A stretch of DNA of 26,784 bases from Bacteroidota bacterium (GCA_023457935.1 JAEXBA010000098.1:1-26784); one strand, 5' to 3'; positions 15,829 to 22,844 are shown, counted from the first letter of the stretch. Notes: a model not told the origin generated them from the sequence alone. Made by a program: numbers and translations.

Positions 15829-15888
15829 TTGTAAAGTTGTTGAGTTGTAAAGCTGGAAGAGATTAAAAACGACTTTACAGCTTTACGA
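15829..15888. repeat. Inverted octanucleotide arrays (array C)
   Basis: The gldB-gldC gap holds 8-nt periodic units. The left part has TTGTAAAG, TTGTTGAG, TTGTAAAG (15829-15852) and the right part has CTTTACAG, CTTTACGA (15873-15888). The arms are inverted, with GTAAAGCTG at 15847-15855 exactly complementary to 15878-15886. The hairpin lies about 10 nt downstream of the gldB stop codon (15899) and just upstream of gldC. Confidence 0.8.
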
Positions 15889-15898
15889 TTTTTCAGGT

Positions 15899-16879
15899 TT
15901 ATTTTTTGGGTTTATATTCAGACTGATTGAAGATTTCAGTAGCATTTCTCTGAAGGAAATCCTGAAGTTTTGTGTCCGGATTCTTCTCAAAGAATTTTCT
16001 GGAGATTTGCCAACCGGTGAAAATTCCGACTTGCGGTGAAGATTCTCGGTCGATTTCCGTATAGAATTTCGAGAACGGTCCGGGAGAAATAAAACGTTCC
16101 ACCAGACGCGGATCTCCGCTGAACAGATAATCATTTTCAACAAAATAATCCCAGATATTCACTTCATTGGCCTGGCTCCATTCGTACTGTTTTGCTGTAG
16201 CGCTCATTTTCAGATGATCAGGAACATTCGGGATGAAAGCATCCTGAAGTGTCATGATTTTTCCGTTGTACACCATCTGATCCAGAAATTTCTGCTCGCT
16301 TCTGCTGTAAGGAACTATGTTAAAAGCAATTGCTTCTGATGTTTTCGGCAGAACATTTTCAGGATTCATGGATTTCTTGAAATACTCTTCAATACCTTTA
16401 TAAAACTCACTTTTTTCTCCCATGAAACCGGAAATATCGATGAACAGAAAACCCTGCTGCGGATCGTACAATATCGGTTCCTGGTACATTTGCGTACTGG
16501 AAGAGAACGTATAGACTTTCGGATCTTTAAAATTGGGAAAATAGTGTCTGATTCGCGCAAAAAGTTCAGTTAAATCAGTTGAAAGTTTATTAAGATCGAC
16601 CTTTGAAGCTGCGAATTTATAGGCTTTAATTTCCTCAGGATTTTTTCTTCTGTTTTCAAAAGCCTCATCCTTCACAGAACCCTGAAACCACGGATATTTA
16701 GACTGAAACTGAGCCAAAGGCACGCTTTCATCGAAATATTCCCTGGAAATATCGGTAATTTGGACTTTTTCCTGTGGAATTTCAACATTCACTTTCCAGA
16801 TGTCTTTTGGATCTTTTTTGCAGTTGCTCAGCATTAAAAAACTAAAAACTGACAATATGAATATAACTGTATTTTTCAT
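15899..16879 (-). CDS. gldB: Gliding motility lipoprotein GldB
   Basis: A 326-residue lipoprotein. The N-terminal hydrophobic stretch ends in the lipobox LSNC with C20 as the lipidation site, so it is anchored in the cell envelope. The mature part matches the GldB family, with the PWFQGSVKDEAF region, IRHYFPNFKDPKVYTFSS, FLFIDISGFMG, EAIAFNIVPYS and the C-terminal VGIFTGWQISRKFFE segment. GldB is required for gliding in Flavobacterium johnsoniae; its exact role in the envelope is unknown. It is divergent from the GNAT-nadE genes with a 142-nt gap. No clear TAnnTTTG promoter was found for it in that gap. Confidence 0.96.
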   Translation of the reverse strand: MKNTVIFILSVFSFLMLSNCKKDPKDIWKVNVEIPQEKVQITDISREYFDESVPLAQFQSKYPWFQGSVKDEAFENRRKNPEEIKAYKFAASKVDLNKLSTDLTELFARIRHYFPNFKDPKVYTFSSSTQMYQEPILYDPQQGFLFIDISGFMGEKSEFYKGIEEYFKKSMNPENVLPKTSEAIAFNIVPYSRSEQKFLDQMVYNGKIMTLQDAFIPNVPDHLKMSATAKQYEWSQANEVNIWDYFVENDYLFSGDPRLVERFISPGPFSKFYTEIDRESSPQVGIFTGWQISRKFFEKNPDTKLQDFLQRNATEIFNQSEYKPKK

Positions 16880-17021
16880 TTGAACCTCATCGTTTCGGCT
16901 TCGCCGTTTGCTTTATAAAAATTAAGAACTGTACATCCACATTTCGCAGATTTACCGCTTCCCAATGCAAAATTTATTTCTATTTTTACAATATAATTTG
17001 CTGTGCAAAAGTAAAGAAAAT

Positions 17022-17564
17022 ATGACAAAAAATTCCATTGAGACGCCGCGGCTCATTCTTCGGGAAATTGTACTTGAAGATGCCGAACGGCTCTTTCTGC
17101 TGGACAGCAATGCAGAAGTGATGAAATTCATTGGAGTTCCGGTCGCAAACGGTTTGTCCGAAACAGATGAAAACATCCGAAAAATCAGAAAACAGTACGA
17201 AGAAAATGGCATCGGCAGATGGGCGGTGATTGAAAAAGATTCTGGTTTGCTGATTGGCTGGAGCGGTTTAAAATATCTCACAGAAGAAATCAACGGCCAT
17301 AAAAACATATACGATCTGGGTTACCGTTTTCTGCCTGAATTCTGGGGAAAAGGTTATGCAACAGAATCCGCAAAGGCGTTTTTGGATTACAGTTTCAACA
17401 CGCTGAATTTTCCGGCGATTTATGCTCACGCACACTGCAGAAACGACGACTCCAACAAAATTCTGAAAAAAATTGGTTTCCGACAGACCGAAAAATTCGT
17501 AGATGATCTGGACGGAGCGGAATGTTTTTGGTACGAACTGAAAAAAGAAGATTACAAACAATAA
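17022..17564 (+). CDS. GNAT family N-acetyltransferase (RimJ/RimL type)
   Basis: A 180-residue cytoplasmic acetyltransferase that moves the acetyl group of acetyl-CoA to an amine. It fits the RimJ/RimL subfamily: the IETPRLILREIVLEDAERLF opening, the central IGWSGLKYL strand, then LGYRFLPEFWGKGYATESA, which contains the acetyl-CoA-binding loop, and the ALDYSF/HCRNDDSNKILKKIGF region. The substrate cannot be predicted. The frame opens at 16965, but family similarity begins at the ATG at 17022. It precedes nadE by 4 nt, so the two are translated from one message. An imperfect promoter-like ATAATTTG lies about 28 nt upstream of the start. Confidence 0.9.
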   Translation: MTKNSIETPRLILREIVLEDAERLFLLDSNAEVMKFIGVPVANGLSETDENIRKIRKQYEENGIGRWAVIEKDSGLLIGWSGLKYLTEEINGHKNIYDLGYRFLPEFWGKGYATESAKAFLDYSFNTLNFPAIYAHAHCRNDDSNKILKKIGFRQTEKFVDDLDGAECFWYELKKEDYKQ

Positions 17565-17568
17565 ATTT

Positions 17569-18360
17569 ATGCAGACACAAAAAATTATAGATCATATCGT
17601 AAACTGGCTGAAAGATTACGCCACAAAAGCCGGCGTAAAAGGTTATGTCATCGGTGTTTCTGGAGGTGTTGATTCCGGTGTGGTTTCAACGCTTTGTGCA
17701 ATGACCGGCCTGGAAATCCTCGCGATGGAAATGCCGATCCGTCAGAAAAAAGATCAGGTGAACCGTGCGTTGGAACAGCTTGATTTTCTTGCGAACAAAT
17801 ATCCGAACGTGGAAACCAAAAGTGTTGACCTTAACGAACCTTTTGAAGCACTCTATAAAACTTTCGACGTTAAAGACGACGAATTTCCGGCCGAAAAACT
17901 TGCTTTTGCCAACACCAGAAGCCGCTTGAGAATGCTGACGCTGTATTACTACGGACAGATTAACGGACTTTTAGTTTGCGGAACCGGAAACAAAGTTGAG
18001 GACTTTGGAATTGGTTTCTACACTAAATACGGCGACGGCGGCGTTGACGTTTCACCGATTGCAGATCTCTACAAAACCGAAGTGTATGAACTGGCGCGTG
18101 CACTGGATTTACCGGAAAGCATCAAAAACGCTATTCCGACCGACGGACTTTGGGATGTTGACAGAACCGATGAACAGCAGATTGGCGCTACTTATCCTGA
18201 ACTGGAAAAAATTCAGAAAGAATGGGGAACCAAAACAGAAGCCGATTACAACGGAAGAGATCTTGAAGTGTTCAGAATTTTTTCCAGGATGCACAAAGCG
18301 GCGCAGCACAAGATGAATCCTATTCCGGTATGCGATATTCCGGAAGAATGGAGAAGTTAA
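17569..18360 (+). CDS. nadE: Ammonia-dependent NAD synthetase
   Basis: The last step of NAD synthesis: it converts deamido-NAD to NAD using ATP and ammonia, in the cytoplasm. The 263 residues comprise only the synthetase domain, with the ATP-pyrophosphatase loop SGGVDS at 31-36 and the FANTRSRLRM and GTGNKVEDFGIGFYTKYGDGGVD segments that bind substrate. The C-terminal PVCDIPEEWR ends the family alignment. No glutaminase domain is fused, so free ammonia or a separate partner is needed. It is 4 nt after the GNAT gene. The gap to the RNase gene is only 27 nt and consists almost wholly of heptanucleotide repeats. Confidence 0.96.
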   Translation: MQTQKIIDHIVNWLKDYATKAGVKGYVIGVSGGVDSGVVSTLCAMTGLEILAMEMPIRQKKDQVNRALEQLDFLANKYPNVETKSVDLNEPFEALYKTFDVKDDEFPAEKLAFANTRSRLRMLTLYYYGQINGLLVCGTGNKVEDFGIGFYTKYGDGGVDVSPIADLYKTEVYELARALDLPESIKNAIPTDGLWDVDRTDEQQIGATYPELEKIQKEWGTKTEADYNGRDLEVFRIFSRMHKAAQHKMNPIPVCDIPEEWRS

Positions 18361-18395
18361 TTGAAAATGGAAAGTTGAAAGTTGAAAATGATGAA
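18361..18395. repeat. Heptanucleotide tandem array overlapping the RNase start (array D)
   Basis: Five 7-nt units in phase: TTGAAAA, TGGAAAG, TTGAAAG, TTGAAAA, TGATGAA. The array starts immediately after the nadE stop codon and its last units supply the ATG(s) of the barnase gene. Unlike the other three arrays it has no inverted partner. Confidence 0.8.
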
Positions 18396-18912
18396 TTCAC
18401 AAAAAATCAAGATATTTCTTTTCTTTATTATTGGTGCGGTTTTGGGCGGTTTGGTGATGCATTTCTGCAGTAATTATTCGATAGAAAAGAAAAAAGATAC
18501 CGTTCAGTCTGAGGTTGTTTCAAACCAAAATAATAATGGAAATTTTCAGCAGAATAATGATTCAAACGGAAATCAGAACAACACGGATATTGATGACTTA
18601 ACTGAGGAAAAAACAGTAATTGACTATGTAAAAGCCAACCGCAGACTTCCGGATTATTACCTCACCAAAACCGAAGCCAGAAATCAGGGTTGGATTGCTT
18701 CCAAAGGAAATCTTTGCGACGTTTTGCCGGGAAAAGCAATTGGCGGCGACAAATTTTCGAACCGTGAAAAACAGCTTCCAAAAGACGGACAGTATTTCGA
18801 GGCCGACGTAAATTACAACTGTGGAAACCGCGGCGCAGACCGAATTGTTTTTACCAAAAACGGTGATGTATGGCTCACTCATGATCATTACAGGAGTTTT
18901 AAGAAACAGTAA
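18388..18912 (+). CDS. Membrane-anchored or secreted barnase-type guanyl-preferring RNase
   Basis: A 174-residue extracytoplasmic ribonuclease of the N1/T1 barnase family. Residues about 6-27 are a hydrophobic signal or anchor. Residues about 45-70 are an Asn/Gln-rich linker, and from about residue 75 a full barnase domain follows, with IDYVKANRRLPDYYLTK and GWIASKGNL closely like Bacillus barnase. Counterparts of the key barnase residues are all present: K94 (K27), R126 (R59), E138 (E73, general base), R148 and R152 (R83, R87) and H167 (H102, general acid). C110 and C145 fall at barnase positions 43 and 80. The upstream TTG at 18382 could also be read as a start, but ATG at 18388 or 18391 is more likely. 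A barstar gene lies two genes downstream. Confidence 0.93.
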   Translation: MMNSQKIKIFLFFIIGAVLGGLVMHFCSNYSIEKKKDTVQSEVVSNQNNNGNFQQNNDSNGNQNNTDIDDLTEEKTVIDYVKANRRLPDYYLTKTEARNQGWIASKGNLCDVLPGKAIGGDKFSNREKQLPKDGQYFEADVNYNCGNRGADRIVFTKNGDVWLTHDHYRSFKKQ

Positions 18913-18919
18913 AAATACA

Positions 18920-19552
18920 ATGAGAACAACCGCTCTTTCCGGATATTTCAGAAGATATTTATTCTTTCTTGCTGTCATTCTCACAGCTGTTTCGTGCAAA
19001 CAAACGAAATCTGACCATTTTCCTGATTCCGCAAAAAATATTGAAAAAACAGTCTTAATTCAGCCTTTTGACGACCTCAGCAAAGCAAAAGTACAGTATG
19101 TAAGCAATGAAATACGGAAAGTTTATCCGAATATCAGAGTACTGCCTCCGATTCCGATGATTACGGAATCTTATTATGCTCCCAGAAACCGTTTCCGGGC
19201 AGATACCATTATCAGAAAACTTAGAAATCACGCAAAAAGCAATGAAGTAATTTTGGGTTTAACCTCCAAAGACATCAGCGTTACCAAAGGAAAATTTGCT
19301 GATTTCGGCGTGATGGGTTTGGGTTACAGACCGGGAAATGCGTGTGTTGCCTCAAATTTCAGAGTAAAAAATGATGAGCAGTTTTTCAAAATCGCAATTC
19401 ACGAACTCGGACACACACAAGGCCTTCATCACTGCCCGGAAAAAACGTGTTTTATGCGCGATGCGGAAGGCGGAAACCCAACCGATGAGCTGAAAGACTT
19501 CTGTCCGAAATGCAAATCGTTTCTCAAAACCAAAAACTGGAAGTTCAGTTAA
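18920..19552 (+). CDS. Archaemetzincin-like zinc metalloprotease, predicted lipoprotein
   Basis: A 210-residue protein with an N-terminal hydrophobic segment ending AVSC (C26), a plausible lipobox, so probably an envelope lipoprotein. The catalytic signature is HELGHTQGLHH (161-171), with H161, H165 and H171 as zinc ligands and E162 as base. It continues into C172, C177, M179 and the pair C195/C198. This reproduces the archaemetzincin layout HExxHxxGx3Cx4CxM...CxxC, with 15 rather than 17 residues before the last pair. ATG at 18920 is chosen because upstream starts lie inside the RNase gene. It sits 7 nt after the RNase and 33 nt before barstar. Substrate unknown; release or processing of the anchored RNase is an inference from position only. 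Confidence 0.87.
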   Translation: MRTTALSGYFRRYLFFLAVILTAVSCKQTKSDHFPDSAKNIEKTVLIQPFDDLSKAKVQYVSNEIRKVYPNIRVLPPIPMITESYYAPRNRFRADTIIRKLRNHAKSNEVILGLTSKDISVTKGKFADFGVMGLGYRPGNACVASNFRVKNDEQFFKIAIHELGHTQGLHHCPEKTCFMRDAEGGNPTDELKDFCPKCKSFLKTKNWKFS

Positions 19553-19585
19553 TTATCAACTCAAAGCAAATAACATCTTTCAAAA

Positions 19586-19870
19586 ATGAAAACAGTTTAT
19601 ATCGATTTTACCGACATCGGCGACTACGAAGATTTTTATGCACAACTCAAGGTAAAACTTACGCTTCCCGATTATTTCGGTGACAATCTGGATGCACTTT
19701 TCGACTCATTAACCGGATTTGTAGCGCTGCCAGTTCACATAGAATTCGTAAATTTGAGTGTAGATCAGCTGGAAACTTTTGAAGATCTTTTAACAACGCT
19801 TGAAGATGCGGAAGACGAGGTTGAAGGCCTTACTTTTTCGTATTTTCTTGAACAGTATGAAGATGAATAA
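19586..19870 (+). CDS. Barstar family RNase inhibitor
   Basis: A 94-residue cytoplasmic protein without signal peptide, very close in layout to Bacillus barstar. The diagnostic core LPDYFGDNLDALFDSLTGF (residues 27-45) matches barstar LPEYYGENLDALWD. The counterparts of Y29, D35 and D39, which fill the barnase active site, are Y30, D36 and D40. The C-terminal half is strongly acidic, which suits binding to the basic RNase. It would neutralise RNase that folds before export. It follows the metalloprotease gene by 33 nt, so RNase, protease and inhibitor probably share a transcript. Confidence 0.93.
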   Translation: MKTVYIDFTDIGDYEDFYAQLKVKLTLPDYFGDNLDALFDSLTGFVALPVHIEFVNLSVDQLETFEDLLTTLEDAEDEVEGLTFSYFLEQYEDE

Positions 19871-19932
19871 AATACCGTTCCACCGGTTTTAATGTACCTA
19901 ATAACAATAACTGATAACCAAAAAAGAACACA

Positions 19933-20625
19933 ATGAACAAGTACTCCATTGAAGCGTTTATTCAGGAAACGAAAGAAAATCCAAGCGAACATGATTATTT
20001 TGAGCTGGAAAAACCTGAACTTCTGGAAATCAACCTCAACAATCAGTCAGTCTGGACAAAAGCAGGAAGCATGGTGGGTTACACCGGCAACATCAGTTTT
20101 GAGCGGCAGGGAATGCTTTCGGGCGGCATCGGTAATCTTCTGAAGAAGGCCATTTCCGGAGAAGGTTCAAAACTGATGAAGGCGCAGGGAACCGGAAGAC
20201 TTTATGTGGCAGATTCAGGCAAGAAAGTGCGGATTCTTCATCTTAACAACGAAGTAATCTGCGTAAACGGAAATGATGTTCTCGCCCACGATCAGTCGGT
20301 TAAAAGCGATATTACGATGCTGAAAAGCGTTGCCGGAATGATGTCCGGCGGACTGTTTCAGGTAAAATTATCAGGAACCGGACACATCGCAATTACAACA
20401 CACGGCCATCCTATTACACTGTTGGTGACCCCAGACACGCCGGTTTTTACAGATCCGAATGCAACGGTTGCATGGTCGGGCAATTTAAGTCCGGATTTAA
20501 AAACGAATGTTTCATTTAAAAGTCTGATGGGAAGAGGAAGCGGAGAAGAATTTCAGATGAAATTTTCAGGCAACGGATGGGTTCTGATACAGCCGTATGA
20601 AGAAATATACTACGCTCAGAAATAA
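19933..20625 (+). CDS. AIM24 family protein
   Basis: A 230-residue protein of the AIM24/TIGR00266 family. These are all-beta proteins, related in fold to tryptophan-RNA-attenuation-like repeats, whose function in bacteria is unknown; the yeast member is mitochondrial. Glycine-rich strands recur: SMVGYTGNISFERQG, SKLMKAQGTGRLYVADSG, GGLFQVKLSGTGHIAITT and EEFQMKFSGNGWVLIQP. There is no signal peptide or membrane segment. It starts 62 nt after barstar on the same strand, with no clear promoter or terminator between, so it may belong to the same transcript, but nothing links it functionally to the RNase. Confidence 0.9.
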   Translation: MNKYSIEAFIQETKENPSEHDYFELEKPELLEINLNNQSVWTKAGSMVGYTGNISFERQGMLSGGIGNLLKKAISGEGSKLMKAQGTGRLYVADSGKKVRILHLNNEVICVNGNDVLAHDQSVKSDITMLKSVAGMMSGGLFQVKLSGTGHIAITTHGHPITLLVTPDTPVFTDPNATVAWSGNLSPDLKTNVSFKSLMGRGSGEEFQMKFSGNGWVLIQPYEEIYYAQK

Positions 20626-20632
20626 ATCATTT

Positions 20633-20735
20633 AAAAAACAGTTCCCAATTTTAAAACACAATTAAATGAACATCAGTGTGCTATGAAATTTAAAACTTTT
20701 TTAACAGCTGAAAATGCTGTTCGGGACTGTTTTTT
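20633..20735 (+). ncRNA. Structured region between the AIM24 and hibernation-factor genes
   Basis: Outer arms 20633-20646 and 20723-20735 are complementary (10 bp, one bulged base, 3 bp) and the right arm ends in six T. Inside lies a second hairpin, AACAGC (20703-20708) with GCTGTT (20716-20721). The inner left arm could instead pair with the outer right arm, so two alternative folds exist. Two tiny ORFs, 20666-20686 (6 residues) and 20683-20742 (19 residues), overlap by ATGA. It could be a terminator, an attenuating leader or a small RNA. The sequence alone cannot decide. Confidence 0.4.
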
Positions 20736-20761
20736 GCATTAAATACAAACAAATAAATATT

Positions 20762-21076
20762 ATGGAAATACTTATCAATTCAGACAACCACGTTGAAACC
20801 GATCAGGCAACAAAAGATTATTACAGAGATGAACTTCAGAGTTCTCTTGAAAGATTTGACGAATATGTAACCCGTTTCGAGGTTTATTTTTCTGACGAAG
20901 CAAGTAACAAAGAAGCGGAAGGCGACCAGAAATGCGTTATTGAAGCCAGAATGCGAGGGAAAAATCCGGAAAGAGTGGTGAATAATCATTCCAATCAGAG
21001 AGCAGCTTTTGACGGTGCCGTTGACAAAATGAAAAAAGTTTTAAGCAAAGCTGTTGAGCAGCAACGCGGTTACTAA
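20762..21076 (+). CDS. hpf: HPF/RaiA family ribosome hibernation factor
   Basis: A 104-residue cytoplasmic protein of the short HPF/RaiA family, which binds the 30S subunit in the mRNA/tRNA channel and silences ribosomes in stationary phase or stress. The opening MEILINSDNHVETDQATKDY, the central RFEVYFSDE strand, the CVIEARMRGKNPERVV strand pair and the helix with AFDGAVDKMKKVLSKAVEQQ are typical. No C-terminal dimerisation domain is present, so it is the short form. The frame opens at 20714, but the family start is ATG 20762. It is preceded by a structured leader and followed by a strong shared terminator. Confidence 0.92.
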   Translation: MEILINSDNHVETDQATKDYYRDELQSSLERFDEYVTRFEVYFSDEASNKEAEGDQKCVIEARMRGKNPERVVNNHSNQRAAFDGAVDKMKKVLSKAVEQQRGY

Positions 21077-21101
21077 GCCAATTGAACAATATTTAAACTG
21101 A

Positions 21102-21129
21102 AAAAGGTGTCAAAATTTTGACACCTTTT
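21102..21129. terminator. Bidirectional terminator, perfect 14-bp palindrome
   Basis: Arms 21102-21115 and 21116-21129 (core GGTGTC/GACACC) form a perfect inverted repeat with an AAAATTTT centre and A/T flanks. It lies between the convergent hibernation-factor (+) and pafA (-) genes. Confidence 0.9.
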
Positions 21130-21150
21130 ATTTTTATAGATTCTGAATAA

Positions 21151-22794
21151 CTATTCAAAAACTTCCACAATCGGTTCACCAATGTTTCCGCTTGGGTTTT
21201 CGATTTTGAGAATCTGTGCTAAAGTTGGCGCAACGTCCGTCATGTGATAAGGTTTTGCACTTTCTCCTTTCTTGATTCCTTTCCCCATAAAAATCAGCGG
21301 AATGTGTGCATCGTAGGAATTCCAAACGCTGTGAGTAGTTCCTTTTTTGGCGTAATTCGGAAGCATTCCGTCGTGAGAAATTACCTGAATATCACCGCTT
21401 CTCTGCCAATTGTAACCGTTGATAATTCTGCTTTTAATTGGTTCCGGAATTGGCGAAGAACCCACTTTTTTAAGATCAACGGCGTATAAAACTCTCGGAT
21501 CTTTATTCAGTTGTGTAATGATTCTGGTTTTGATTCTTTCTTCGTCCAGACTGTTTTCTCTGATCAGGTTGTGGTTAATGTAAATCTGATAATTGTCTAC
21601 AGCCATAATCAGTTTTTCGTGCGCAAACTGTTGTTTCAGGTCTTCTTCAAGGTTTTTCTGAAGTCCGTCATCAAAAAATCCGGTAACCATTTTGTTGGCT
21701 TTCATGTAACCTTCTGCATGTGCAGCGCCATGATCTGCCGAAAGAAAAACGATGTATTCCCCTTTTCCAACTTTTTTGTCAAGCATCGAAAAGAAGTTTT
21801 CCAGATCTTTATCCAGACGCAGATAAGTATCCTGAATTTCTATGGAATTCGGTCCGAAAGCATGACCAACATAATCGGTTGAAGCGATATTGATTGCTAG
21901 AAAATCGGTTACTGCATCTTTTCCCATCTGATAGCCGTCCAATGCAGCTTCAGCAGCTTTCAGCGTTAAAGAATTTCCGAAAGGCGTTGTACGGATAATA
22001 CTTTTCTTTTTTGCATAATCTGCAGCAAGGTTGCTGTAAGGAAAAACCGGAGAAGTGGAACTTCCCAGATTATGTTCCCATGAAACATTATCGGCTGTAC
22101 TTTCTTTGTATTCACCAATTGGCTTAATTGTATTCCAGCCGTTGGCAACCAGTTTTTCGCCCCAGTTTTGTGCGTTGAAATTTTTCAGCCACTGCGGAAG
22201 ATCGTTCATGTAATAGGAACTCGTTACGAAATGTCCGGTTCCTTCATCAAACCAGAAAGCTCCCGTCGGATTGTGACCTGCAGGTAAAATAGAAGCGCGG
22301 TCTTTCAGAGAAACACCCACAACTTTCGATTGAAAATTCGTGGAAATTCCCAACTGATCGGTAATTGTTGTACTCCATAACTGATGTGGAGAATGCGCGC
22401 CGATTTTTTCTGAAGACGCTCCAACTCCTTTTACTTCTTTGTCGGTTGTACAGTAAACATCTTCACCGGTTTCGCGGTCTGTCCAGTTGTTTCCGGCAAT
22501 TCCGTGAATGGAAGGAACAGAACCTGTGTAAATGGCAGTGTGTCCCAAAGCTGTAACGGTTGGAATATAATCAATCATGACGTTGTTCAGGTTGTAACCT
22601 TCGTTCATGAGGCGTTTGAAACCGCCGTTTCCGTAATGGTTTTCGTATTTGTAAAGGAAATCCCAACGCATTTGGTCCACTACAATTCCGACAATAAGTT
22701 TTGGTTTGTCGGTTGTAGAATTTTTTGTTTTCTGCGCATTGAAACTTGCTGTTGTAAACAGTGCCAGCACGAGAATCTGAATTTTTCTGAACAT
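21151..22794 (-). CDS. pafA: PafA-type periplasmic alkaline phosphatase
   Basis: A 547-residue phosphate monoesterase of the alkaline phosphatase superfamily, exported by a signal peptide (residues 1-20, ending FNAQ). It corresponds closely to PafA of Elizabethkingia meningoseptica, a calcium/zinc enzyme reported as insensitive to phosphate. The threonine nucleophile is T81 in PTVTALGHT, with N102 (GIAGN) and the K164/R166 pair in SLKDRASILPAGHNP, each two positions after the known T79, N100, K162 and R164. Metal ligands include D40 (VVDQMRWD), the SADHGAAH motif, D309 in NIASTDYVGHAFG and a late histidine in GTTHSVWNSYDAHIP. It would supply phosphate from organic esters. A promoter overlapped by an inverted repeat lies directly upstream. 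Confidence 0.96.
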   Translation of the reverse strand: MFRKIQILVLALFTTASFNAQKTKNSTTDKPKLIVGIVVDQMRWDFLYKYENHYGNGGFKRLMNEGYNLNNVMIDYIPTVTALGHTAIYTGSVPSIHGIAGNNWTDRETGEDVYCTTDKEVKGVGASSEKIGAHSPHQLWSTTITDQLGISTNFQSKVVGVSLKDRASILPAGHNPTGAFWFDEGTGHFVTSSYYMNDLPQWLKNFNAQNWGEKLVANGWNTIKPIGEYKESTADNVSWEHNLGSSTSPVFPYSNLAADYAKKKSIIRTTPFGNSLTLKAAEAALDGYQMGKDAVTDFLAINIASTDYVGHAFGPNSIEIQDTYLRLDKDLENFFSMLDKKVGKGEYIVFLSADHGAAHAEGYMKANKMVTGFFDDGLQKNLEEDLKQQFAHEKLIMAVDNYQIYINHNLIRENSLDEERIKTRIITQLNKDPRVLYAVDLKKVGSSPIPEPIKSRIINGYNWQRSGDIQVISHDGMLPNYAKKGTTHSVWNSYDAHIPLIFMGKGIKKGESAKPYHMTDVAPTLAQILKIENPSGNIGEPIVEVFE

Positions 22795-22802
22795 TTTATT
22801 TG

Positions 22803-22822
22803 ATTTGCTAAGTGTAGCAAAT
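22803..22822. promoter_or_regulatory. 8-bp inverted repeat at the pafA promoter
   Basis: ATTTGCTA (22803-22810), a 4-nt spacer and TAGCAAAT (22815-22822) form a perfect inverted repeat that overlaps the -7 element and the presumed transcription start of pafA. It could be an operator or a 5'-end mRNA hairpin. Confidence 0.5.
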
Positions 22823-22844
22823 TTAAGGTTTAGTTTTGAAACAA
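22818..22844 (-). promoter_or_regulatory. Promoter of pafA
   Basis: TAAATTTG (22825-22818) matches the Bacteroidota -7 element. TTG at 22844-22842 lies 16 nt before it, one less than the usual minimum. The -7 element is 23 nt before the pafA ATG, implying a short leader. Confidence 0.5.

Noticed and set aside
18598..18999. 133-residue minus-strand ORF across the barnase and protease genes
   Set aside because: It lies opposite two genes with intact catalytic motifs; nothing supports expression on that strand.
19871..19932. Possible terminator (ACCG...CGGT) between barstar and the AIM24 gene
   Set aside because: The stem is only 4-5 bp with no clean T-run on the plus strand.
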